Below, piece by piece: positions 1 to 4,753 of a DNA stretch of 7,120 nucleotides. A program made the position numbers and the translations under genes. The notes under the pieces are model-generated. The model was not told where the DNA came from and did not search any database. It saw nothing but the letters and a program-made list of their open reading frames with translations. Source of the DNA: Candidatus Wolfebacteria bacterium (lineage in GTDB: Bacteria; Patescibacteriota; Minisyncoccia; UBA6257; UBA9933); contig DAHWFZ010000023.1 in assembly GCA_027336345.1 (NCBI GenBank), forward strand, positions 1 to 7,120, in the 5' to 3' direction. Numbering within the stretch: position 1 is the first letter of the stretch; the number at the start of each line of letters is the position of its first letter.

Positions 1-12
1 AGGCACCTCAAC

Positions 13-78
13 TGTCATTCTGAGGTAATCCGAAGAATCTCAAATAAAATCAGATTCTTCACAAAGCTCAGAATAACA
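13..78. repeat. Imperfect inverted repeat of the GTCATTCTGAG family
   Basis: The outer arms TGTCATTCTGAG (13-24) and CTCAGAATAACA (67-78) match at 11 of 12 positions as reverse complements. The inner arms GAAGAATCT (32-40) and AGATTCTTC (52-60) match perfectly. The unit looks like the dispersed intergenic palindromes found in many CPR and other bacterial genomes, and degraded relatives occur at 1233-1437 in this window. It ends about 10 bases before the first pilin-like gene, so it could also shape that gene's upstream region. Its function is unknown. Confidence 0.75.
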
Positions 79-88
79 AGAATTAAAT

Positions 89-670
89 ATGAGTTTTAAA
101 AAAATTTCTTTTTTATTTTTAATATTCCTTTTTTCTTTTTCCATTTTTAATTTTGCCGGAGCAGCCAGTTTGGTTCCTTGCGGGCCCGGGAGCGACAGCG
201 GAAAGGCTTGCACTCTTTGCGATTTTACAAGTTTAGCGCATAATGTCGTCAGTTTTATTATCACGGCAGCCTTTGCGATAGCAATTCTTGTTATGCTTTA
301 CGGCGGATTCACCATCTTAACCGCAGGCGACTCAACAGCAAGAATGGAATCGGGAAGAAAGATGATTCTTCAAACCGTTATCGGACTGGCTATTCTTTTG
401 TCGTCTTGGCTAATTATCGATACCACAATGAAAGTTTTCGTGGGCAGCACCTCGCCGACTTCTTGGGGACCGTGGAATACTTTTCCGGACTGCGCGGAAC
501 TTCAAAATTTAATAAAAGGCAAAACAACAACAGGAGCGCAATCAACGGGCGGACCGACACAAGCAACGCCGACAACTAACCCCAATCAATATACTACCCC
601 CAACTCAGGCGCTCCGGCAAATTACCAGCCAATAAACCAAATCAATACCAGCCCAACCCCGGGATTTTAA
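89..670 (+). CDS. Secreted two-helix pilin-like (TrbC/VirB2-type) membrane protein, copy 1
   Basis: This 193-residue protein starts with a basic, strongly hydrophobic signal peptide (about 1-25, likely cleaved after AGA). Two membrane helices follow at about 50-76 and 91-112. Between them is the family-like hinge LYGGFTILTAGD (69-81) and a basic patch ending GRK (89-91). The same helix-hinge-helix core recurs in the next two genes, so the three are paralogues. This type is usually annotated as a pilin or a TrbC/VirB2-like conjugal transfer subunit in CPR genomes; membrane insertion and assembly into a filament are inferred. Unlike its paralogues it has four cysteines in the exported parts (31, 41, 44, 135), which could form disulfides, and a Thr/Pro/Asn/Gln-rich tail (about 146-193). 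No Shine-Dalgarno sequence is visible before the ATG. The family call is fairly secure; the actual function is not. Confidence 0.8.
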   Translation: MSFKKISFLFLIFLFSFSIFNFAGAASLVPCGPGSDSGKACTLCDFTSLAHNVVSFIITAAFAIAILVMLYGGFTILTAGDSTARMESGRKMILQTVIGLAILLSSWLIIDTTMKVFVGSTSPTSWGPWNTFPDCAELQNLIKGKTTTGAQSTGGPTQATPTTNPNQYTTPNSGAPANYQPINQINTSPTPGF

Positions 671-680
671 AATTTCACTT

Positions 681-708
681 TTGCTTTTCCCTTTATTTTT
701 AATATAAT
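681..708 (+). promoter_or_regulatory. Putative promoter giving a leaderless mRNA for the second pilin-like gene
   Basis: A perfect -10 hexamer TATAAT (703-708) lies 16 bases after a weak -35 hexamer TTGCTT (681-686). Transcription would begin around 714-716, at the ATG itself (716), and no Shine-Dalgarno sequence is present. The message would therefore be leaderless. Seen: the hexamers and spacing. Inferred: promoter activity and start point. Confidence 0.5.
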
Positions 709-715
709 TATTTTA

Positions 716-1102
716 ATGAATACAATAATTTTTACCCTTTTAGGCTGGATATTGAATATTAAATTAGCTTTTGCGGATGGAGGAGCTACTGTTAATAATT
801 CGGGACAAACTCTCCCCAATCCTCTTGGAGAAGGAACCACTATAACTGGCTTAATAACAAGAATTGCCGGATATTTGTTCGGGATTTCGCTTTCGGTTGC
901 GGTTATTATGATCCTTTACGGAGCTTTCCAGATGTTAACCTCGGCCGGTGATCCAAAAAAATTCCAGGATGGCAAAAAAACCATTATTTACGCATTAATC
1001 GGAGTGGGAGTTGTGGTAATAGCCGGAGGTCTTCCGGTTTTAATCGGCAATCTTTTGACAGGCGGCAATTCAACCACACTTCAAAATCCATACACCCAAT
1101 AA
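716..1102 (+). CDS. Secreted two-helix pilin-like (TrbC/VirB2-type) membrane protein, copy 2
   Basis: This 128-residue protein has a signal peptide at about 1-20 (probable cleavage after AFA) and a short Gly/Asn/Thr-rich exported segment. Membrane helices lie at about 50-75 and 90-112. The joining segment LYGAFQMLTSAGDPKK (67-82) followed by GKK (86-88) matches the hinge in the genes at 89 and 1467. Length and topology suit a VirB2/TrbC-type pilin subunit, though a general small membrane protein cannot be excluded. The gene follows copy 1 by 45 bases and has its own TATAAT about 8 bases before the ATG, so it may be transcribed separately and without a leader. Its stop codon lies inside a perfect 24-bp palindrome (1092-1115) that may terminate transcription. 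Confidence 0.8.
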   Translation: MNTIIFTLLGWILNIKLAFADGGATVNNSGQTLPNPLGEGTTITGLITRIAGYLFGISLSVAVIMILYGAFQMLTSAGDPKKFQDGKKTIIYALIGVGVVVIAGGLPVLIGNLLTGGNSTTLQNPYTQ

Positions 1103-1115
1103 TATTATTGGGTGT
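1092..1115 (+). terminator. Perfect 24-bp palindrome overlapping the stop of pilin copy 2
   Basis: The sequence is a perfect palindrome with ACACCCAATAAT as its left half, and it contains the stop codon of the preceding gene (1100-1102). It would form a hairpin in the RNA, followed by only a weak T run (GATTTTAA). It is a plausible but weak intrinsic terminator, or an mRNA 3'-end stabiliser. Confidence 0.5.
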
Positions 1116-1167
1116 GATTTTAATCCATTATTATGGAAAATAGGAAGAAACGCTCTCTATTTTCCCG

Positions 1168-1195
1168 TCATTGCGAGCGCGGCGCGGCAATCTGT
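1168..1195. repeat. GTCATTGCGAG-type palindromic repeat
   Basis: GTCATTGCGAGCGCGGCG continues into CGGCAATCTG, and the outer ATTGC/GCAAT arms pair around a GC-rich centre. The unit is much richer in G+C than its surroundings. A second member is at 5903-5931. Such units are common dispersed intergenic repeats in several bacterial lineages. Confidence 0.75.
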
Positions 1196-1363
1196 CTCTA
1201 TCCATTTTGAGCCAAAAGAATGGCAAATCCCTGTTCTGTCATTCTGAATTAAATTAAGAATTTCACCGTTAGCGCGCAGTTTACAAATTAATTAAAATTA
1301 TTTATCATTAGGTTAACTTTGAAAGGTCGGAAAATAACTACGAAATTAGAATTTATAACATTG

Positions 1364-1431
1364 TCATTCCGAACTTGTTTCGGAATCTAAAATTATATCA
1401 ATTACAGATACTGAAATAAATTCAGTATGAC
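1364..1431. repeat. Imperfect inverted repeat of the GTCATTCCGAA family
   Basis: The left arm begins GTCATTCCGAACTTG and ends TTTCGGAATCT. The right arm begins AGATACTGAAAT and ends TTCAGTATGAC. About three quarters of the 26 positions pair as reverse complements, and each arm also contains a smaller dyad (CCGAA...TTCGG; ACTGAA...TTCAGT). It is a dispersed palindromic element rather than a gene. Confidence 0.7.
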
Positions 1432-1466
1432 ATAGGGTAAAACTTCGTTTTTCGTTGATTCTAGTT

Positions 1467-1811
1467 ATGAAGAAATTTTTAATCGGTTCAATTTCAGCAT
1501 TTTTGCCTTTGATGGCATTTGCCCAAAACGCGATCCCTCAGGTTGTAACAAGCTATTCGGATGTGCAATTGGTGCTAACAACTGTCGGTAATTGGATGTT
1601 TGGCATATTGCTTAGCTTGGCAGTTCTATTTTTGCTTTACGCGGCATTCACCTACTTAAGAGCCGGAGGTGATCCCAGTAAAGTTGATGAGGCAAAAAAT
1701 ATTATTATTTATGCAATTATAGCGGTTGTAGTGGCAGTTTTGGCAAAAGGCATGGTTATGCTCGCTCAATCGTTAATCCCCGGAGCAGGCGTCACAACGC
1801 CGGGAGCATAA
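1467..1811 (+). CDS. Secreted two-helix pilin-like (TrbC/VirB2-type) membrane protein, copy 3
   Basis: I take the ATG at 1467 as the start because it opens directly on a good signal peptide (MKKFLIGSIS, probable cleavage after AFA at residue 19). The in-frame TTG four codons upstream adds nothing typical. The 114-residue product has membrane helices at about 40-62 and 78-101, joined by LYAAFTYLRAGGDPSK (57-72). That is the same hinge as in the genes at 89 and 716, and it is closest to copy 2. It has no cysteines and only a short tail. A repeat-rich spacer separates it from copy 2. A strong terminator follows 30 bases after the stop, so this gene ends the plus-strand cluster. A pilin-like or secretion-channel role is inferred. 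Confidence 0.8.
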   Translation: MKKFLIGSISAFLPLMAFAQNAIPQVVTSYSDVQLVLTTVGNWMFGILLSLAVLFLLYAAFTYLRAGGDPSKVDEAKNIIIYAIIAVVVAVLAKGMVMLAQSLIPGAGVTTPGA

Positions 1812-1836
1812 TATCTTTAAAAATTTGTCAGTTAAA

Positions 1837-1862
1837 AAAAGCCCCCGATATCGGGGGCTTTT
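1837..1862 (+). terminator. Strong intrinsic terminator after pilin copy 3
   Basis: The perfect palindrome GCCCCCGATATCGGGGGC (1841-1858) is flanked by AAAA on the left and TTTT on the right, giving a GC-rich stem followed by a T run. It ends transcription from the pilin-like gene on the plus strand. By symmetry it could also act on minus-strand transcripts. Confidence 0.9.
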
Positions 1863-1894
1863 AAGTTTTATTTAAAAAATTAAAAGAATAAAAA

Positions 1895-1927
1895 AATCTC
1901 TCAGCCATTTTATATGGCTGAGAGATT
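1895..1927 (-). terminator. Intrinsic terminator of the SPFH operon
   Basis: A 14-bp stem (AATCTCTCAGCCAT, 1895-1908, pairing with 1914-1927) closes a 5-base loop. Read on the minus strand it is followed by a run of T (complement of 1891-1896). It lies 20 bases after the stop of the convergent minus-strand gene. Together with 1841-1858 it separates the two converging units. Confidence 0.85.
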
Positions 1928-1947
1928 GCTCATTTTTACTTACTTTT

Positions 1948-2403
1948 TCAGCTTTTTTTACGCTTGATCGGATCAAGCGTAATTTTCATCACTCCATTCT
2001 TTTGAACTCCTGTTACTTGCATCAATCGTGCGGCGTTTCCGCTGCAATCAGGAAAGAATTGTTTTCCGGGGCCGTCAAGCCTCGGATTTCCTCCGCACAA
2101 AGGGTGCCAGATCAACACATCCGACTCAAGCCCCCACGTATACACATACGCCGGAGTCCCGATCGGAAGGTTTATCGCCACCGTCTTGTCCTTGTAATAC
2201 TTGATGGTCAGCACCTTGCCGGGAACAATCTTCTCCTTCGTGAAATTATACACAAAGAACGGTTCCTGAACTGATGCTTCCCCCTTCGTAAGGCATTTTT
2301 GCCGAATATCAGCCCCAAAAACCGCAATTATAACCGCGGCCACTATTACAGCTGAACCTATATAATACGGCCATTTTGATTTTGGTCTTTCTACGTCTGC
2401 CAT
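1948..2403 (-). CDS. Membrane-anchored protein of unknown function, third gene of the SPFH operon
   Basis: I do not recognise the family of this 151-residue protein. It has a short basic N-terminus, one membrane helix at about 12-31 and a C-terminal domain of about 115 residues rich in beta-prone stretches. This suggests an anchored protein with an extracytoplasmic domain. Cysteines at 37, 103 and 120 could allow a disulfide. A Gly/Pro/aromatic-rich segment (90-120) includes WHPLCGGNP. The start is well supported: AAGGAGG (2408-2414) lies 4 bases before the ATG and overlaps the TAA of the upstream SPFH gene, so the two are translationally close. Its place behind an SPFH gene suggests a role in the same membrane assembly (inferred from neighbourhood only). 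Confidence 0.8.
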   Translation of the reverse strand: MADVERPKSKWPYYIGSAVIVAAVIIAVFGADIRQKCLTKGEASVQEPFFVYNFTKEKIVPGKVLTIKYYKDKTVAINLPIGTPAYVYTWGLESDVLIWHPLCGGNPRLDGPGKQFFPDCSGNAARLMQVTGVQKNGVMKITLDPIKRKKS

Positions 2404-2412
2404 AGCTCCTCC

Positions 2413-3279
2413 TTATTTCCCGAATATAGATTTTAAAGCTTCCGTTAGCGCCTCAGATGTCCCGGATGAAAGGGAGATTTTATGTTCTTTTATCTCCTTC
2501 ACAACCTTTTTTCTTTCCGTCTGGACGATCTCGAGCGCCTGCTCCTTGGAATAACCTAGCGGTGGCGCCATCAACTCCTTGATCCTCCCAATGACATTAT
2601 CGATTTCTACTTTCTCCGCCATTTTTTCTCTTTGTTCCTTGGCCATCTGCTCGGCGGCTTTTGCAAGCTCACCCTTGGGATTAATATCGGTCACATTAAG
2701 ACGGCTGATGATTATACCCAGAGACTCAAGCTTTATACTGCCGTTTCCACGTCGGAGCTGCCGGGCCAGTTCATTTAATTCCTCTTGAGGCATCGCCGCG
2801 GGGTCTTTCCCGATTACGGTCGCTACAATTTCCGCTAAAAATACGGATTTCATCTTTACCGCTTCTTCCCATGTATCCGGTTTTTTACCAGGATTCGCTG
2901 CTAGCTCCCGGATAGCTTCCGGAACCACATCATCCATAATATCCCTTACGCCTTTTTCTCCTCCAGAATTAAGGTAGTTAATAAGATACTTTGAATCAGG
3001 TTTAAAGGTTAGAGATGCTGTTACTTCAAGCTCTGCCATATCCGGAGTTCTTACATCTTCCGGCTTAAAATCCTGATTTTTTGCTGTCATATCAACCAGA
3101 ATTACGCCTTGAACCCACGGATACAACAAAAACCAATTCCACCCCTCGCTTATGACAGCATCGGTCCTTTTGCCCATAAAAGTTACCACTCCTTTTTGCG
3201 GCGGCTGAGCTGGTATTTTTACCAAACCCTGCCACCCTAAAATCATCACTATCCCTATTACAATCAGCATTGCCGCCAT
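2413..3279 (-). CDS. SPFH/band 7 (stomatin/prohibitin-like) membrane scaffold protein
   Basis: The 288-residue protein has an N-terminal hydrophobic anchor (about 4-20). An SPFH/band 7-like domain follows (about 25-200), including VVTFMGKRTDAVISEGWNW (31-49), VDMTAKNQDF and the strand LEVTASLTFKPD. The SPFH end typically precedes a helical region, and here a charged, coiled-coil-prone segment lies at about 203-265. SPFH proteins oligomerise at membranes and often work with proteases or small membrane partners; which process is involved here cannot be told. AGGAGG (3285-3290) sits 5 bases before the ATG, fixing the start. The gene follows the small two-helix gene by 15 bases and precedes the 151-residue protein by 9. 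HflK/HflC-type is an alternative name, but I see no specific marker for it. Confidence 0.85.
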   Translation of the reverse strand: MAAMLIVIGIVMILGWQGLVKIPAQPPQKGVVTFMGKRTDAVISEGWNWFLLYPWVQGVILVDMTAKNQDFKPEDVRTPDMAELEVTASLTFKPDSKYLINYLNSGGEKGVRDIMDDVVPEAIRELAANPGKKPDTWEEAVKMKSVFLAEIVATVIGKDPAAMPQEELNELARQLRRGNGSIKLESLGIIISRLNVTDINPKGELAKAAEQMAKEQREKMAEKVEIDNVIGRIKELMAPPLGYSKEQALEIVQTERKKVVKEIKEHKISLSSGTSEALTEALKSIFGK

Positions 3280-3294
3280 TGTGTCCTCCTTTTT

Positions 3295-3522
3295 TTATTC
3301 TTTCTTGCTTTTTTTGGATGGGGCTACAACCATGCGGAAAGCCCCTACTATTATAACGCAAACAATTGCCACCATAATCAGCGGTGAAAGCTCATACATT
3401 AACATCTCAATCGCCGACCTTAACACTCCTGGAAACACCGAAACCAAAATCAAACTCGCACTAATGCCAATACATGAGGCCAAAAACCTTTGAGGAGACC
3501 CGAAAAAAAATTTTATCCACAT
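3295..3522 (-). CDS. Small two-helix membrane protein, first gene of the SPFH operon
   Basis: This 75-residue protein has two predicted membrane helices (about 12-32 and 46-66) and a strongly basic tail (SKKSKKE), which suggests a cytoplasmic C-terminus. I do not recognise a family. GGAGG (3531-3535) lies 8 bases before the ATG and supports the start, and a good promoter lies about 100 bases upstream. The tight spacing to the SPFH gene suggests a dedicated small membrane partner, in the way NfeD-like or other small proteins accompany SPFH proteins elsewhere, but no NfeD domain is visible here. It is real on the strength of its ribosome binding site and operon position; function unknown. Confidence 0.75.
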   Translation of the reverse strand: MWIKFFFGSPQRFLASCIGISASLILVSVFPGVLRSAIEMLMYELSPLIMVAIVCVIIVGAFRMVVAPSKKSKKE

Positions 3523-3618
3523 ACTTTATTCCTCCGTTTTCAGATTTTTTTATTTTATTTTTAAAGGCCTATTCAAGCCCTGAAAATTAGAATTTTCGTA
3601 CAGCTTGAAATTTGATAA

Positions 3619-3647
3619 AATATAGCATAAAATTATGTATAAGTCAA
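3619..3647 (-). promoter_or_regulatory. Sigma70-like promoter of the SPFH operon
   Basis: On the minus strand TTGACT (3642-3647) is followed after exactly 17 bases by TATATT (3619-3624). That is 5 of 6 and 5 of 6 matches to the -35 and -10 consensus with ideal spacing. The start point would be about 3612, leaving a 5' leader of roughly 90 bases before the first gene. The leader contains a small dyad (GAAAATT...AATTTTC, 3582-3597). Confidence 0.75.
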
Positions 3648-3701
3648 GGATGTAAATTTGCTAAAAACCCGTTAAAATTCAATAATTATCTATCGCCCCA
3701 G

Positions 3702-3721
3702 TCCTGCCTGCCGGTAGACAG
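3702..3721. repeat. 20-nt REP-like palindromic insert inside the interrupted tRNA-Leu
   Basis: The insert TCCTGCCTGCCGGTAGACAG resembles the palindrome TGCCTGCCGGCAGGCA at 5994-6009, differing by a few transitions. The triplet CAG occurs just before it (3699-3701) and as its last three bases (3719-3721), as expected for a short target duplication. Removing the 20 bases restores acceptor stem, two linker bases (AG) and D stem in normal tRNA-Leu spacing. Confidence 0.65.
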
Positions 3722-3767
3722 AGGTGCAATTAGCAGACACGTCCCGTTAATTTTTAAAAATAAATAA

Positions 3768-3851
3768 GCCGAGGTGGTGAAATGGCAAACACACTAGCTT
3801 TAGGAGCTAGCGCCGCAAGGCTTGAGGGTTCAAGTCCCTCCCTCGGCACCA
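3768..3851 (+). tRNA. tRNA-Leu(UAG), with encoded CCA
   Basis: A complete cloverleaf is visible. The acceptor stem is GCCGAGG (3768-3774) with CCTCGGC (3841-3847), the D arm GTG...CAC, and the anticodon stem-loop CTAGC-TTTAGGA-GCTAG with anticodon TAG. The variable arm of 13 bases contains GCC-GCAA-GGC. The T arm is GAGGG-TTCAAGT-CCCTC, with discriminator A (3848) and encoded CCA (3849-3851). The long variable arm and anticodon make it a leucine tRNA reading CUN codons. It lies inside the anticodon loop of a second, broken tRNA-Leu, with about 17 and 16 A+T-rich bases of spacer on either side. Confidence 0.97.
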
Positions 3852-3973
3852 ATTAAGAATTCCAAAAGGCGGGATCCCGCAAGGGTTAGAGGTTCAAACC
3901 CTCTCTGGGGCACATATTTTTATTTATTATTAATATCTTTTCCCCGTCATTCCCTTTATGTGCTTTTATGTAA

Positions 3974-4013
3974 TTTACTATCCTACGTTGCGATCGCAAC
4001 GTAGGATAGTAAA
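3974..4013. repeat. 40-bp perfect palindrome, left flank of the PaaX/Cas2-like gene
   Basis: All 20 base pairs of this palindrome match; the centre is TTGCGATCGCAA (3988-3999). Its inner 34 bases (3977-4010) are identical to the palindrome at 4641-4674 on the other side of the PaaX-like gene. It begins 10 bases after that gene's stop codon, so it could act as a 3'-end hairpin, but no good T run follows on the minus strand. A perfect 40-bp palindrome is very unlikely by chance. Confidence 0.95.
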
Positions 4014-4023
4014 AATAACAAAA

Positions 4024-4614
4024 TCAAACAATATTCTTTAGACTCCCGGTTTTCGTAATCTCAAAAATTTCAACAAATTCTATAATTTTTAAATCATATA
4101 AATAATCGACTAAATCTTTTGGAACCTTAACCTTGCCAATCCAAACGCTTTTCTGAACCATTGCCATCCCTATATTTTTTAAAACACTTCTAAGCCAGTG
4201 CCTTTTTCTTTTTTCTCTTTCCGGAATATCAAAAATAACAATGGTAAATTTATCGCTATCTTCCTTTTTAAATTGCCTTGTTTCTGGAAAACTTAATTTT
4301 TGCTTATTTTTTAGAGCTGCTAATTTCTTTTTTCCCAATACCGTTATATGAAAGAACTTTTTATTATTTTTAACTTCTTCTTCAATAAGCCCGCTTTTCT
4401 TTAGTTTATATAAAATATTGTAGTATCTTTGTTTATCCTCTTTTCGATTTATCTGCGTTTCACTTTTTGAAATTTCTTTTCTCATTTTACCATAAGAAGC
4501 TCCGTATCCGGAATTTAAAATTGCCCCAAAGGCTTCAAACAACCCAATTATACTTAGGGCAGCGCCAGCGGCTATTGTTTCCAGTATTTTAATTGTAATA
4601 TCCCCGCGTTTCAT
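4024..4614 (-). CDS. PaaX-like protein: winged-helix region plus Cas2-like domain
   Basis: The 196-residue protein has a hydrophobic helical N-terminal segment (about 8-34). A winged-helix-like part follows (about 60-105), with YNILYKLKKSGLIEEE and the beta wing KKFFHITVLGKKKL. The C-terminal part is a Cas2-like ferredoxin fold (about 121-187) containing VIFDIPEREKRKRHWLRSVL, QKSVWIG and a final strand FVEIFEITK. The aspartate of FDIP (129) sits where Cas2 nucleases carry their metal-binding Asp. This arrangement matches PaaX-type transcription regulators, and CPR genomes carry many such proteins, often annotated as Cas2 alone. There is no cas1 gene or CRISPR array here, so an adaptation role is not supported. 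The gene has no Shine-Dalgarno sequence. It is bracketed by two identical 34-bp palindromes, one overlapping its probable promoter, which suggests self-regulation or a mobile unit (inferred). Confidence 0.8.
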   Translation of the reverse strand: MKRGDITIKILETIAAGAALSIIGLFEAFGAILNSGYGASYGKMRKEISKSETQINRKEDKQRYYNILYKLKKSGLIEEEVKNNKKFFHITVLGKKKLAALKNKQKLSFPETRQFKKEDSDKFTIVIFDIPEREKRKRHWLRSVLKNIGMAMVQKSVWIGKVKVPKDLVDYLYDLKIIEFVEIFEITKTGSLKNIV

Positions 4615-4633
4615 ACTATTTAATATTTTATTA

Positions 4634-4663
4634 ATTATATACTATCCTACGTTGCGATCGCAA
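4634..4663 (-). promoter_or_regulatory. Putative promoter of the PaaX/Cas2-like gene, overlapping the palindrome
   Basis: On the minus strand TATAAT (4634-4639) lies 18 bases after TTGCGA (4658-4663), which is the core of the right-hand palindrome. Transcription would start near 4627, about 13 bases before the ATG. A protein bound to the palindrome would cover the -35 region, so the palindrome is a natural candidate operator. Seen: hexamers and overlap. Inferred: regulation. Confidence 0.5.
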
Positions 4664-4674
4664 CGTAGGATAGT
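4641..4674. repeat. 34-bp perfect palindrome, right flank of the PaaX/Cas2-like gene
   Basis: All 17 base pairs match; the centre is TTGCGATCGCAA (4652-4663) and the outer arm is ACTATCCTACG. It is identical to the inner 34 bases of the palindrome at 3974-4013. It lies 27 bases before the ATG of the PaaX-like gene and about 80 bases after the stop of the xer gene. Confidence 0.95.
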
Positions 4675-4753
4675 TGCCGAAAAAATCGACTTAATATTTG
4701 AAATACGTAGCCTGCATCTTTACTTTACACCTTTAATTTACTTTTTTCCTTTT

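Larger units (their letters stand above)
1103..1466. other. Gene-free spacer filled with degraded intergenic palindromic repeats
   Basis: I see no credible coding region in this stretch of about 360 bases. It holds at least three dispersed-repeat remnants: a GTCATTGCGAG...GGCAATCTG unit (1168-1195), a GTCATTCTGAATTAA unit (from 1238), and a long imperfect dyad GTCATTCCGAA...TTCAGTATGAC (1364-1431). No clear sigma70 promoter for the gene at 1467 was found, so it is unclear where that gene's transcript starts. Confidence 0.7.
3695..3912 (+). pseudogene. Interrupted tRNA-Leu-like gene, split in its anticodon loop by another tRNA gene
   Basis: The two halves lie either side of the intact tRNA-Leu(UAG). 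The 5' half has acceptor strand GCCCCAG (3695-3701), D arm GTG...CAC (3724-3740) and anticodon strand TCCCG (3742-3746). The 3' half has CGGGA (3870-3874), a variable arm CCC-GCAA-GGG (3876-3885), T arm AGAGG-TTCAAAC-CCTCT (3888-3904) and acceptor strand CTGGGGC (3905-3911). All 7 acceptor pairs and 5 anticodon-stem pairs are perfect, and the long variable arm marks the leucine type. Two insertions disrupt it. A 20-nt palindromic unit (3702-3721) sits between acceptor and D stem. About 117 bases carrying the other tRNA sit in the anticodon loop after TTAA (3747-3750). The remaining loop bases TTAA...GG are one short of seven, so the original anticodon is uncertain (UAA is likely if one T was lost). 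No CCA is encoded. It is probably dead, unless an unknown processing route joins the halves. Confidence 0.75.

Noticed and set aside
1455..1466. TTG start upstream of the third pilin gene
   Set aside because: The ATG at 1467 opens a typical MKKFL signal peptide; the four extra codons add nothing and lack a ribosome binding site.
2002..2274. 90-codon open frame on the plus strand
   Set aside because: It is a shadow of the well-supported minus-strand gene at 1948-2403.
3092..3361. 89-codon open frame on the minus strand
   Set aside because: It overlaps the SPFH gene in another frame and has a low-complexity composition; the SPFH frame has the ribosome binding site and domain match.
3513..3521. 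Perfect DnaA box TTATCCACA
   Set aside because: It lies in the first codons of the small membrane protein gene (3295-3522), encoding part of MWIKF, far from the parS region; a single 9-mer match is best treated as chance.
3747..3869. Group I intron in the anticodon loop of a tRNA-Leu
   Set aside because: The insert is only about 117 bases and is nearly filled by a complete tRNA-Leu(UAG), leaving no room for a group I catalytic core.
3988..3999. Cyanobacterial HIP1 (GCGATCGC) element
   Set aside because: HIP1 is a very frequent short octamer spread through coding and non-coding DNA of cyanobacteria; here the octamer occurs only three times, always at the centre of a long palindrome, and nothing else suggests a cyanobacterium.
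3822..4004. 60-codon open frame on the plus strand
   Set aside because: It reads through the end of tRNA-Leu, the broken tRNA half and the palindrome; it is not a gene.
4024..4614. CRISPR adaptation gene (cas2)
   Set aside because: The Cas2-like fold is only the C-terminal half of a PaaX-like protein, and there is no cas1, other cas gene or repeat-spacer array in the window; the two palindromes are not a CRISPR array.
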